Assembly (NCBI GenBank): GCA_945861845.1
Contig: CAMAWS010000023.1
Location: 1 to 14,167, forward strand
From: Candidatus Sulfopaludibacter sp. SbA3
GTDB taxonomy: Bacteria; Acidobacteriota; Terriglobia; 20CM-2-55-15
DNA: 14,167 nucleotides
Direction: 5' to 3'
The position numbers and the translations under genes were made by a program. Positions 7,021 to 13,693 of the stretch are shown in pieces (within the stretch, counting starts at the first letter, position 1; each line of letters starts with the position of its first letter). The notes below the pieces were generated by a model. It searched no databases and was not told the origin of the DNA. It saw nothing but the letters and a program-made list of their open reading frames with translations.

Positions 7021-8562
7021 TTGAATCGAACGTCGGTAGCCGTCATCTGCCTCGTGCTCGCGTTCTGTGCCCAGGCGCTCGTAGCAATTCCCCGGCTTTC
7101 TGCCACAAGCGACGAAGGCGTTCATATCGCTGCGGGCTACAGCTATTGGCAGACACGCGATTTCAGGTTGAATCCCGAACACCCCCCTCTCGCAAAACTG
7201 ATTGCAACCTTGCCGCTCCTGCTCCTGAAACCGGTACTGGATACCGCCGGACCGGCGTGGGCCAGCGGGAACCAGGCGGCTCTCGGCTACGATTTCCTGT
7301 ACGACAACGAATCCGACCGGTTGTTGTTCTGGAGCCGCGTGCCCATGGTACTAATCGCTGCGCTCGGAGCGGTCGTTACGTTTCTCTGGGCTCGCGATTT
7401 GTTCGGAAATGCCGCAGGGCTTTGCGCCCTCACAATGTATGCGTTCTCACCTAATCTGCTCGCGCACAGCATGCTCGTCACTACAGACGGACCGCTGGCC
7501 ACGTTCACGGTACTTACGCTGTACCTGTTCTGGAAGCAGCAGGCATGCCGCTCCTCGTTGAGCGATGCAGCCGTCGGCCTCGCGCTCGGCGCCGCTCTGG
7601 CCAGCAAGTTCTCGGGAGCGCTGCTGCCCATTCTCCTGACCGCTTTCGCGTGCGGCCGCGCGTGGCGATCCGACGATCGATTTGCCCAGGGCTGGAGAGA
7701 GCTTCGCGGATTGTTCATCATCGCAACCGCTTCGCTCATGGTGATCGAAGCGTCATACCTGTTTTCAGCCTCACCGTTTCTCTATTTTAGAAACGCGACT
7801 CTCGTCAACGCCAACCATGATCCGGATTACTTCTTCTACTTGAACGATCAATTGAAGCAAGGTGGATGGTGGTACTACTTTCTGCTGGCGTTTGCAGTCA
7901 AGGCGACCGTCTCCCTGCTGGTCCTTACTGGAATTGCGGCGCTGAGCGCTACGAATGGCCTGAGATCTCGATGGGCTGAAATCATTCTGACCGGCACTAT
8001 CGCGGCTTATGTCGCGGTGATTTCACTCTTTGCGCATTCGCTTGGACTTCGCTATCTGCTGCCAATTTTCCCGCTCTTGTTTGTGTGGGTAAGCCGGGCC
8101 GTTCCCGATCTTATTGCTGGATTGCCCGGCCTCCCCGGCAGGGCCGTGATCGGCGCGCTGCTGGCATGGCAGGCGTGGGCCGGGCTATCCGCATTTCCAA
8201 ATTACATTCCGTATTTCAATGAAGCCGCGGGCGGGACTGCGAAGGGCATCGATTTCCTCGACGACTCGAACGTGGATTGGGGGCAGGCCTTGAAGCAGGC
8301 GGCCCGCTATGTCCAGGAGCGCGGCTTGAGCAGGGTGACGATATATTCATTTTCGCCCCTCGATAATCCGCCGTACTACGGATTGCCCCCGAATATTCAA
8401 ACCGCACAAGTGCCGAACCTGCTGTTGTTCAAGAAGCCGCAACCCGGCGTCTATATCATCAGCGCACACCACATTGCCCGCATGCGGCAGGTCGATCCGG
8501 CGTGGCGCTCCTATATACCGATTGACCGCATCGGTGGCTCGCTGTGGGTTTATTCCTTCTAA
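7021..8562 (+). CDS. PMT/GT39-like GT-C membrane glycosyltransferase
   Basis: The 513-residue product is a polytopic membrane protein of the phospholipid carrier-dependent glycosyltransferase group. The first periplasmic loop holds the acidic pair D31-E32 in SATSDEGVHIAAGYSYW, followed by RLNPEHPPLAKLIA (49-62), the classic signature of bacterial GT39/PMT-2 proteins. About ten hydrophobic helices follow. The C-terminal soluble part includes IDFLDDSNVDWGQALKQAARYV (near 402-423), a block common in this subgroup. It would move a sugar from polyprenyl phosphate to an extracytoplasmic acceptor; donor and acceptor are not predictable. The start is TTG with GAGAGGG (7008-7014) 6 nt upstream; the ATG at 6995 is followed by an in-frame stop. 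It is divergent from the TMTC-like gene and convergent with the pilins. Confidence 0.82.
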   Translation: MNRTSVAVICLVLAFCAQALVAIPRLSATSDEGVHIAAGYSYWQTRDFRLNPEHPPLAKLIATLPLLLLKPVLDTAGPAWASGNQAALGYDFLYDNESDRLLFWSRVPMVLIAALGAVVTFLWARDLFGNAAGLCALTMYAFSPNLLAHSMLVTTDGPLATFTVLTLYLFWKQQACRSSLSDAAVGLALGAALASKFSGALLPILLTAFACGRAWRSDDRFAQGWRELRGLFIIATASLMVIEASYLFSASPFLYFRNATLVNANHDPDYFFYLNDQLKQGGWWYYFLLAFAVKATVSLLVLTGIAALSATNGLRSRWAEIILTGTIAAYVAVISLFAHSLGLRYLLPIFPLLFVWVSRAVPDLIAGLPGLPGRAVIGALLAWQAWAGLSAFPNYIPYFNEAAGGTAKGIDFLDDSNVDWGQALKQAARYVQERGLSRVTIYSFSPLDNPPYYGLPPNIQTAQVPNLLLFKKPQPGVYIISAHHIARMRQVDPAWRSYIPIDRIGGSLWVYSF

Positions 8563-8648
8563 TTTCGGACGGCTGTCCGTTGAGGCCGGCAGGCGCGCAA
8601 ACGCATATCGAATGCAGATACACCGCGAGTGCTTCCTGTTCCGAGTGG

Positions 8649-8678
8649 CTGAGGATGCCGGAGTTCCGGCATCCTCAG
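8649..8678. repeat. Perfect palindrome in the convergent gap (hairpin, possible terminator)
   Basis: CTGAGGATGCCGG (8649-8661) pairs exactly with CCGGCATCCTCAG (8666-8678) around the tetraloop AGTT, giving a 13-bp stem. It lies between the ends of the plus-strand GT-C gene (8562) and the minus-strand second pilin gene (8715), where a bidirectional terminator would fit. No U-run follows on either strand, so a transposed palindrome is equally possible. The rest of 8563-8714 holds a weak CGGAC/GTCCG hairpin (8566-8579) and no gene. Confidence 0.75.
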
Positions 8679-8711
8679 TATCACGCGTGTATCACGCGTG
8701 TATCACACGAA
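8679..8711. repeat. Three 11-bp tandem repeats (third degenerate)
   Basis: TATCACGCGTG occurs twice exactly (8679-8689, 8690-8700), followed by TATCACACGAA (8701-8711). The array begins directly after the palindrome's right arm and ends 3 bp before the stop codon of the second pilin gene. The unit contains the ACGCGT palindrome. The function is unknown; the array could be part of the same element as the palindrome. Confidence 0.8.
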
Positions 8712-8714
8712 GGA

Positions 8715-9149
8715 TTATTGAACTGGCTGACTCGCTTGACCTGTTGGAGCCAGGGTCGTCGTCGCCGTATAGCGCACTACGCCGTCTGGTCCGCTGTAAT
8801 ATGCCCAACGGCCATTGTTGGTCGAAATTGCAGTTGCGTTAGACGTGAAATTTCCGGTGGCTGCCGTAATCGAGAAGCTGTATCCCGACACGCCGGTTGT
8901 CGTATTGGCGAAGCGAGAATCTATCAAGCCTGCGGTAATCAGGTCTCCGATTCCGCCGAAGAGTCCAGCGGCTCCAGTCAGATAGGTCACCTGCGCCGTG
9001 TTGATCGTTCGCAGGTTCGCAACTGCCGCCGATTCGTTTGCCGCCTGCCGGGAGCGCAGCAAACTAGGGATGGCAATCGTAGCGATGATCAGAATGATCG
9101 CCACCACTATCAAAAGTTCCAACAACGAAAACCCTTTGCTGTTTCGCAT
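8715..9149 (-). CDS. pilA: Type IV pilin, second tandem copy
   Basis: The 144-residue product has a short type III signal MRNSKG, cleaved by PilD before Phe, then FSLLELLIVVAIILIIATIAIPSLLRSR with the essential Glu at mature position 5. The globular part keeps LRTINTAQVTYLTGAAG, GGIGDLITAGLID, GVSGYSF and YYSGPDGVVRYTAT, typical of short structural pilins, and contains no cysteine. The frame is open upstream, but the ATG at 9147-9149 is chosen because GGAGGA lies 8 nt before it and a normal class III leader begins there. It follows the first pilin gene by 37 bp with no terminator, so co-transcription is likely. By hand alignment it differs from the first copy at about 22 positions after the cleavage site. 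Confidence 0.9.
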   Translation of the reverse strand: MRNSKGFSLLELLIVVAIILIIATIAIPSLLRSRQAANESAAVANLRTINTAQVTYLTGAAGLFGGIGDLITAGLIDSRFANTTTGVSGYSFSITAATGNFTSNATAISTNNGRWAYYSGPDGVVRYTATTTLAPTGQASQPVQ

Positions 9150-9186
9150 TAACAATATCCTCCGTATGACGAATTCAAATTCAATT

Positions 9187-9618
9187 TCACTGAACTGGTT
9201 GACTCTCCTGGCCCGCTGGGGCCAGCCCTGCTGTAGCCGTGAATCGGACAACACCATCAGGGCCACTATAATAGGCCCAACGGCCATTATTCGACGAAAT
9301 TGCCGTCCCCGTTGCTGTGTACTGTCCGGCAGCCGTGGCAACCGCGAAACTATAACCCGATACGCCGGTCGTTGCATTGCTGAAGCGAGTATCTATCAGG
9401 CCTGCTGTAATCAGGTCTCCGATTCCGCCGTAGTTTCCGGCCGCTCCAGTCAGATAGGTCACCTGCGCCGTGTTGATCGTTCGCAAGTTTGCTACCGCCG
9501 CCGATTCATTTGCCGACTGCCGGGATCGCAGCAAGCTGGGAATCGCGATTGTCGCAATAATTAGAATGATCGCGACCACGATTAACAATTCCAGCAACGA
9601 AAAACCTCTGTTCTTCAT
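9187..9618 (-). CDS. pilA: Type IV pilin, first tandem copy (probable major pilin)
   Basis: The 143-residue product has the class III leader MKNRG, then FSLLELLIVVAIILIIATIAIPSLLRSR with Glu5 of the mature chain. The hydrophobic helix doubles as membrane anchor and polymer core. The globular domain has GGIGDLITAGLID, GVSGYSF, RWAYYSGPDGVVRF and a serine-, threonine- and alanine-rich region, and ends in GQESQPVQ. No cysteine loop is present. A strong GGGAGG lies 4 nt upstream of the ATG. Transcription probably starts about 140 nt upstream at a sigma-54-type element (9769-9784). The copy nearest the promoter is likely the main subunit, polymerised by the PilB/PilC/PilMNO system encoded at the left of the window. 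Which copy dominates in the fibre cannot be told from sequence. Confidence 0.92.
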   Translation of the reverse strand: MKNRGFSLLELLIVVAIILIIATIAIPSLLRSRQSANESAAVANLRTINTAQVTYLTGAAGNYGGIGDLITAGLIDTRFSNATTGVSGYSFAVATAAGQYTATGTAISSNNGRWAYYSGPDGVVRFTATAGLAPAGQESQPVQ

Positions 9619-9768
9619 GGAACCTCCCGTAAGTTATTGATTCTGTTGCAGGATTGAATATCGATGGCCCGAGTGTTCAAAAGATCAGGCCGAACCTGGT
9701 CAACCGGAATCAGTGTACTGAGCGGCTCCTGCCGACCACGCTGGCCCTTCCTGAGGCAAAGAGGCTTT

Positions 9769-9784
9769 TGCAATTGTGTACCCA
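9769..9784 (-). promoter_or_regulatory. Sigma-54-type (-24/-12) promoter for the pilin genes
   Basis: The minus strand reads TGGGTACACAATTGCA. This gives TGG at -24, TTGCA at -12 and the required 10 bp between GG and GC. Of the conserved -24 bases, only TGG matches the consensus TGGCACG; the -12 box matches fully. Transcription would begin near 9758, leaving a leader of about 140 nt before the first pilin ATG. Pilin genes are commonly sigma-54/PilR dependent, which supports the call. No good sigma-70 pair was seen closer to the gene. Confidence 0.5.
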
Positions 9785-9785
9785 T

Positions 9786-9851
9786 AACTGAAAACGTTGA
9801 TTCTGTAGGAATTTCAGTTTTGACCGGAGGAGATTGTCACAAAATTTGTCA
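9786..9851. promoter_or_regulatory. Possible activator-binding region upstream of the sigma-54 element
   Basis: An 8-bp inverted repeat, AACTGAAA (9786-9793) and TTTCAGTT (9812-9819), sits just beyond the -24 box. Farther out, TTGTCA occurs twice with a 12-bp period (9834-9839, 9846-9851). Repeated TGTC words at such a distance resemble binding sites for the pilin activator PilR described in pseudomonads. This is inference from position and pattern only. The 346-bp stretch 9619-9964 otherwise holds no convincing gene. Confidence 0.3.
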
Positions 9852-9926
9852 GTTCGAATGCCGCAGAACGTCACGGCTGCCGGGGCCGCGGTTCCATCAG
9901 AGTCGACTGCCCCCTATATTGCCTGA

Positions 9927-9957
9927 TTGCGCATGCCCTCGGCCCCGGTGTTAGAGT
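9927..9957 (+). promoter_or_regulatory. Weak candidate promoter for the ligase pair
   Basis: TTGCGC (9927-9932) and TTAGAG (9951-9956) are separated by 18 bp. Initiation would fall at or next to the ATG at 9965, giving a leaderless or nearly leaderless transcript. This agrees with the lack of a Shine-Dalgarno site before that ATG. The hexamers match the consensus poorly, so confidence is low. Confidence 0.25.
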
Positions 9958-9964
9958 ATCCGCC

Positions 9965-11902
9965 ATGTTGAAGCCCGTAGGCATTGAGTCGACGAATCAG
10001 TTCGTCATCCTGCTGGCCGTGATTCTGCTCGTGGCAGTTACTCCTCTAGGCAGTGAAGCGACTCAGCCCCTGGTGTTTTTCGGCTACCGAACGTTGCTTT
10101 TCATCATCGTGATCCTGTCCCTGAGGGAGATACACGAGAAGCATGAATGGACGGTTTCCCCGATTTTCATTGCTCTGGCAGGCATCGCCCTGACTGTCAT
10201 GTGGTTGTCCATCGTCCTGAATCCCGGCTCCTATTTCGAAGGAATGTACCGGTGGTACCAGCATCTGCTGTTTGGCGTCGCATTCATTACGTTGGGAGTT
10301 TTGAATTGGAACCAGGGAATGCGATGGAAGCAGTTCATCCTCGGGAGCGTGATTCTCATCGACGTGGTCTACCTCGCAATCGACCTGGCGAGCGGGCTCC
10401 GGCCGGTCATTGGCCCTTTTGCGAACCCAAACTACTTCGCTTCTTTCCTGCTTGTCGGTTTCGCAGCGAGCATGGCGCTCGTCTTCTTTCAAAGAACGCG
10501 GCTGTTACAGATTGCGGGCGCCGCCATTGCTCTCCTCCTCTTTTACGGAATGACACAGGCTTTCTCTCGCGGCGCTACCATTGCCGCCATAGCGATTGCC
10601 GCGGTTGCGGCAATGCGCATAGGCAGGAAATACACGATCGTGGCGGTCGGCCTGTGCCTTGCCGTCACGGTGGCCGCCAGTCCTTACCTGCTCCAGAAAT
10701 TCCTCGATGCGGGCGACAGGGACCCATACAACTACATGCGCCCGCAGATCTGGATGGGCGCGGCCAAACTAATTGCACAGCATCCAATTCTGGGCGTAGG
10801 ACTGAATCAGTTCGACGACGCCTCCAAGAAGTTCGCACCACCTGTTGAAGGGCAAATCGGACGCTTCATGAAGCGCCCCGGAATCGCCCACTCCGAGTAC
10901 CTGCAGTACGCCGCAGAAATCGGACTGCCTGGAATGCTGCTGCTCTTTGCGACGGCGGGGTATCTGGTATTTCTCGGAATTCGGCGGGCGCAGACATGCC
11001 CGGCGGAGTTGCGAGTATTCCAGGAGTCTTCCATCTTGACTGCAGTTGGCCTGGGAACCCATGCGCTGGTCGACAACAACTGGAATGTTCCCGTTATGGC
11101 GGCGGGCCTGGTTGTCTTTTCCCTGGGCGACGTCTTGCCCAGGCGAATTCCGGGGACAGACTCCGAACTGCCTGCAGTCTGGAAGTTCGGAGTCTGTCCC
11201 CGGAATTCCTCCATGCGGGCGGCCGCGATCATGGCCGTACTGGCGATTTACGCCCACTCCACGGTTATTCCCGCTGCCGGACTTTACTTCAACGAGGCCG
11301 GACACCAGGCTTACCTGGCGAAGGACCTCGCCTCGGCAGAATCATTGCACCGCCTTGGAGCCGGAATCCTCCCGGGCTGCTCCATATGCCAGGACAATGT
11401 CGGCATCATCTACCTGGATCAATACTCCGCGAACCGCGAACGTCATTTGATCGACCGTGCAGAAACGTTTTTTTCACGCGCAATGAAGGCCCACAGCACT
11501 GCACAGGAACCCCAGCGGCACCAGGAGGCGGTCCTCATCCAGAGACTCACGGGCAACATCGAGAGCGATCGCGAGATTCATCTCAAGATCATCGATCTCG
11601 ACCGCGAGATACTGAAGTCCGATCCATTCAATCCTTTCACCAGGAAGAACCTGGCGGAGGCGCTCTACAACGCCGGTTTCCTCGAGGAGGGTGAGCGCGA
11701 ACTTCACGCTGCAATCGAGGTTGAGCCGAACTATGTGCCGGCCTACCTCCGGATCGCTGATTGGCTGGAGGGCGCCGGAAATACCGCGGAAAGCCAAGCC
11801 TATAGAGACAAGGCAGCCACTGTAGTCGCGAAATATGAAAGCATGACTTTAGTCGAACCCTACGAGGCGTTGCTGCTCGGCCGCTCGCAACCGGGATCAT
11901 GA
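9965..11902 (+). CDS. Wzy_C-family O-antigen ligase/O-oligosaccharyltransferase with C-terminal TPRs (copy 1)
   Basis: The 645-residue product has about a dozen membrane helices (10-440) and a soluble TPR-like tail (about 441-625). Family marks include PFANPNYFASFL (151-162), AFSRG (199-203), the large-loop block RPQIWMGAAKLIAQHPILGVGLNQF (259-283) and AHSEYLQYAAEIGLPG (308-323), with the conserved Arg and His. Such enzymes move an undecaprenyl-diphosphate-linked glycan in the periplasm onto lipid A core, polysaccharide or, in the PglL/TfpO branch, proteins such as pilins. Divergence from two pilin genes makes the last role worth testing. Residues 394-415 are encoded by an inserted palindrome between the last two hydrophobic segments, without breaking the frame. 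The stop overlaps the start of the second ligase gene (ATGA). Confidence 0.85.
   Translation: MLKPVGIESTNQFVILLAVILLVAVTPLGSEATQPLVFFGYRTLLFIIVILSLREIHEKHEWTVSPIFIALAGIALTVMWLSIVLNPGSYFEGMYRWYQHLLFGVAFITLGVLNWNQGMRWKQFILGSVILIDVVYLAIDLASGLRPVIGPFANPNYFASFLLVGFAASMALVFFQRTRLLQIAGAAIALLLFYGMTQAFSRGATIAAIAIAAVAAMRIGRKYTIVAVGLCLAVTVAASPYLLQKFLDAGDRDPYNYMRPQIWMGAAKLIAQHPILGVGLNQFDDASKKFAPPVEGQIGRFMKRPGIAHSEYLQYAAEIGLPGMLLLFATAGYLVFLGIRRAQTCPAELRVFQESSILTAVGLGTHALVDNNWNVPVMAAGLVVFSLGDVLPRRIPGTDSELPAVWKFGVCPRNSSMRAAAIMAVLAIYAHSTVIPAAGLYFNEAGHQAYLAKDLASAESLHRLGAGILPGCSICQDNVGIIYLDQYSANRERHLIDRAETFFSRAMKAHSTAQEPQRHQEAVLIQRLTGNIESDREIHLKIIDLDREILKSDPFNPFTRKNLAEALYNAGFLEEGERELHAAIEVEPNYVPAYLRIADWLEGAGNTAESQAYRDKAATVVAKYESMTLVEPYEALLLGRSQPGS
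11145..11208. repeat. Palindromic element inserted in frame inside the first ligase gene
   Basis: Perfect 25-bp arms (11145-11169 and 11184-11208) flank a 14-nt loop. The outer ends form GAATTC and the arms contain CGGGGACAG. It is translated as residues 394-415, including GTDSELPAVWKFGVCPR, which is unlike the surrounding hydrophobic sequence. The GGGACAG core is shared with the 5249-5332 repeat. The form fits REP elements mobilised by RAYT-type Y1 transposases, although no transposase gene is in this window. Confidence 0.88.
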
Positions 11903-13551
11903 GCGAGACCAAACCAACCGTGCTCGGCCTGGCGCTGGTATCGATGTTCTTCGCGATACTGATGCCTCCGGAGGCTTATCCGGTGGGCAAGATGGTCGTG
12001 GTGCTCAGTTCCACCTTTGCCCTGTTTGCATTGCTTGAGGACCGAAAGGTGCCGCAGGCATATCTCCTCGGCGGTATAGGCGTGTTCATCCTGCTGCTGG
12101 CGCATTCGCTCTGGCTGTCCGTTGATGCCTACCGGTCCATCGAATTTCTTACCGTTCTATGGGCGTACTACTGCCTGCTTGGATTCTTCCTTTACGCCGG
12201 GCGCGATTCCATCACTTACGTTGCGGCCTCGGTAGTCGCCCTGTCGCTGATTGTGTCGGGCTACGGCATTTTTCAGTTTTTCTGGGGATTCGATCAGACA
12301 TCTGCCCAACTGCTGGACTCGCCGGCCTCGCAAAGCTTGAAGGATCCGGCGCTCGCACTGCTGTCTACAGGACGCGTGTTCTCGACCCTGGCGTTGCCCG
12401 GAACACTCTGGGGATTTCTCCTCACGGCGCTGCCGGTGCATTTCGTCCTTTGGAATCGCAGCCGCACGCTCAACCTCGTTCTTGGACTGAGCTCTGTTCT
12501 TCTTCTCTTCACCGGATTCCTGACGCGGTCGTTCGGCTTCCTTGTGGGCCTGCTCGTTCTGGCCATAGCCTGGCTTCTGGTACACGGGCAGCAGGGAGCG
12601 TGGAAAAAAGTCGCGGCCATCATGACAATCTGCGCTATCACCGGCGGAGTGTTCTATTTCGCCCGCGCTACGGCATTTGCGGACGCGAACCCGGTCGAGC
12701 TTCGGTTCAAGAACTGGGTATCCGCCTGGAACGTGTTTGTTGTGACTCCGGCCGGCACCGGTCTCAATACATTTGGGGTTGTTTATCCGCAATACCACCT
12801 GCCAGGGGCAAACGAGACGCAGTACGCTCACAACACGTTGCTCCAATTGATGGCGGAGCTTGGCTACAGCGCCCTGCTCGCAGCAGTCGTTGTGGTCCTG
12901 CTGCTGGTTGGACGTGTACAGCGCGAATCGCTTCAGTCGTTTCAGCTGCCCCCGGGGCCAAGGTCCTATATCCTGCTGGCCGTCATCGCGTGGACCTTCC
13001 ACCACGCGATCGATATCAATTTTTACTTTCCGAGTGTGGGCACGTTCGGAGCGATCCTCGTGGGTCTGCTGCTGGCGCGGCCAGGAACCATCGTCGCAAG
13101 GACATCCCGGGCCCTCTCTGCCATGATTTCTCTCATTGCGCTCGCTTCCGTGGTTTTCTCAGGCGCCGTGGCCGTGTCGGGTGAACTGGAGCATCGCGCC
13201 CAGATTGAAATTGAGAACGGCAATTCCGATGTTGCCCTTGAAACACTACAACTGGCGCAGAAGGTCACGCCGTGGAACTCCGTCCTGTTCGAACGGGCGG
13301 GCAATATCCTGCTCGAGTCCTATGTCAGGACGAAGGACCAAAACCTGATCGAATCCGCTGAAAATTCATTCCGGAGAGCGACCGAACTGAGTCCGCAGAA
13401 ATCCGACGCCCATCTTGGGCTCGCTCTCTGCCTCTCGGCTTCGAACAAGCTCGATGCCGCCCTTGCCGAAATCCGCCTCGCATCCAGGCTCTATCCCGAC
13501 AGCGAATACGTCCGCTCCGTCGCGAAACTTATGGAGCAACGGGTTCGATAA
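11899..13551 (+). CDS. Wzy_C-family O-antigen ligase-like protein with C-terminal TPRs (copy 2)
   Basis: The 550-residue product has about a dozen membrane helices (10-425) followed by a TPR-like tail (about 428-545). The Wzy_C core is visible as FLTRSFGFLVGLLVLA (207-222), ELRFKNWVSAWNVFVVTPAGTGLNTFG (267-293) and QYAHNTLLQLMAELGYSAL (308-326), keeping an Arg and a His equivalent to those in copy 1. The SRG motif of copy 1 is TRSFG here, so the paralogues have diverged strongly. The likely role is periplasmic transfer or polymerisation of a lipid-linked glycan. It starts at an ATG that overlaps the copy 1 stop by four bases, so the pair is probably translationally coupled. The TPR tail, probably periplasmic, may bind an acceptor or partner. 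Whether it is a ligase or a Wzy-type polymerase is uncertain. Confidence 0.8.
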   Translation: MSETKPTVLGLALVSMFFAILMPPEAYPVGKMVVVLSSTFALFALLEDRKVPQAYLLGGIGVFILLLAHSLWLSVDAYRSIEFLTVLWAYYCLLGFFLYAGRDSITYVAASVVALSLIVSGYGIFQFFWGFDQTSAQLLDSPASQSLKDPALALLSTGRVFSTLALPGTLWGFLLTALPVHFVLWNRSRTLNLVLGLSSVLLLFTGFLTRSFGFLVGLLVLAIAWLLVHGQQGAWKKVAAIMTICAITGGVFYFARATAFADANPVELRFKNWVSAWNVFVVTPAGTGLNTFGVVYPQYHLPGANETQYAHNTLLQLMAELGYSALLAAVVVVLLLVGRVQRESLQSFQLPPGPRSYILLAVIAWTFHHAIDINFYFPSVGTFGAILVGLLLARPGTIVARTSRALSAMISLIALASVVFSGAVAVSGELEHRAQIEIENGNSDVALETLQLAQKVTPWNSVLFERAGNILLESYVRTKDQNLIESAENSFRRATELSPQKSDAHLGLALCLSASNKLDAALAEIRLASRLYPDSEYVRSVAKLMEQRVR

Positions 13552-13693
13552 CCCACACTGGTACTCCGGTTGCCTTATTACCTGCGTAGGTTCGATCTGG
13601 AATTCGCATGTTGCTGAAAATAAGTGGCAGCGCGTCAGAAATCCGGAAAATCGCCTGTGAAAGAGCCAATTATTTGAACAGGTAAAACAAACA
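13552..13693. other. Spacer before the nucleotidyltransferase gene
   Basis: This 142-bp gap holds no gene, clear terminator hairpin or convincing promoter. The AGG at 13680-13682 lies 11 nt before the next ATG and is the only ribosome-site-like word. The downstream gene may be a separate unit or belong to the ligase transcript. Confidence 0.4.

Noticed and set aside
9150..9377. Upstream extension of the second pilin frame by 76 codons
   Set aside because: It overlaps the end of the first pilin gene, has no pilin-like leader and is not needed, since the ATG at 9149 has GGAGGA and a normal class III signal.
9664..9954. Open frame of 96 codons in the pilin-ligase intergenic region
   Set aside because: The translation is rich in Arg, Pro and Cys, matches no family I recognise, lacks a ribosome site and overlaps the likely promoter region.
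12157..13005. Long antisense open frame opposite the second ligase gene
   Set aside because: It is very rich in Arg, Glu and Gln and is the mirror of a hydrophobic membrane protein frame, with no family match.
13536..13556. GGGTTCGATAACCC resembling a tRNA T-arm
   Set aside because: It overlaps the end of the second ligase gene and no acceptor, D or anticodon arms can be built around it.
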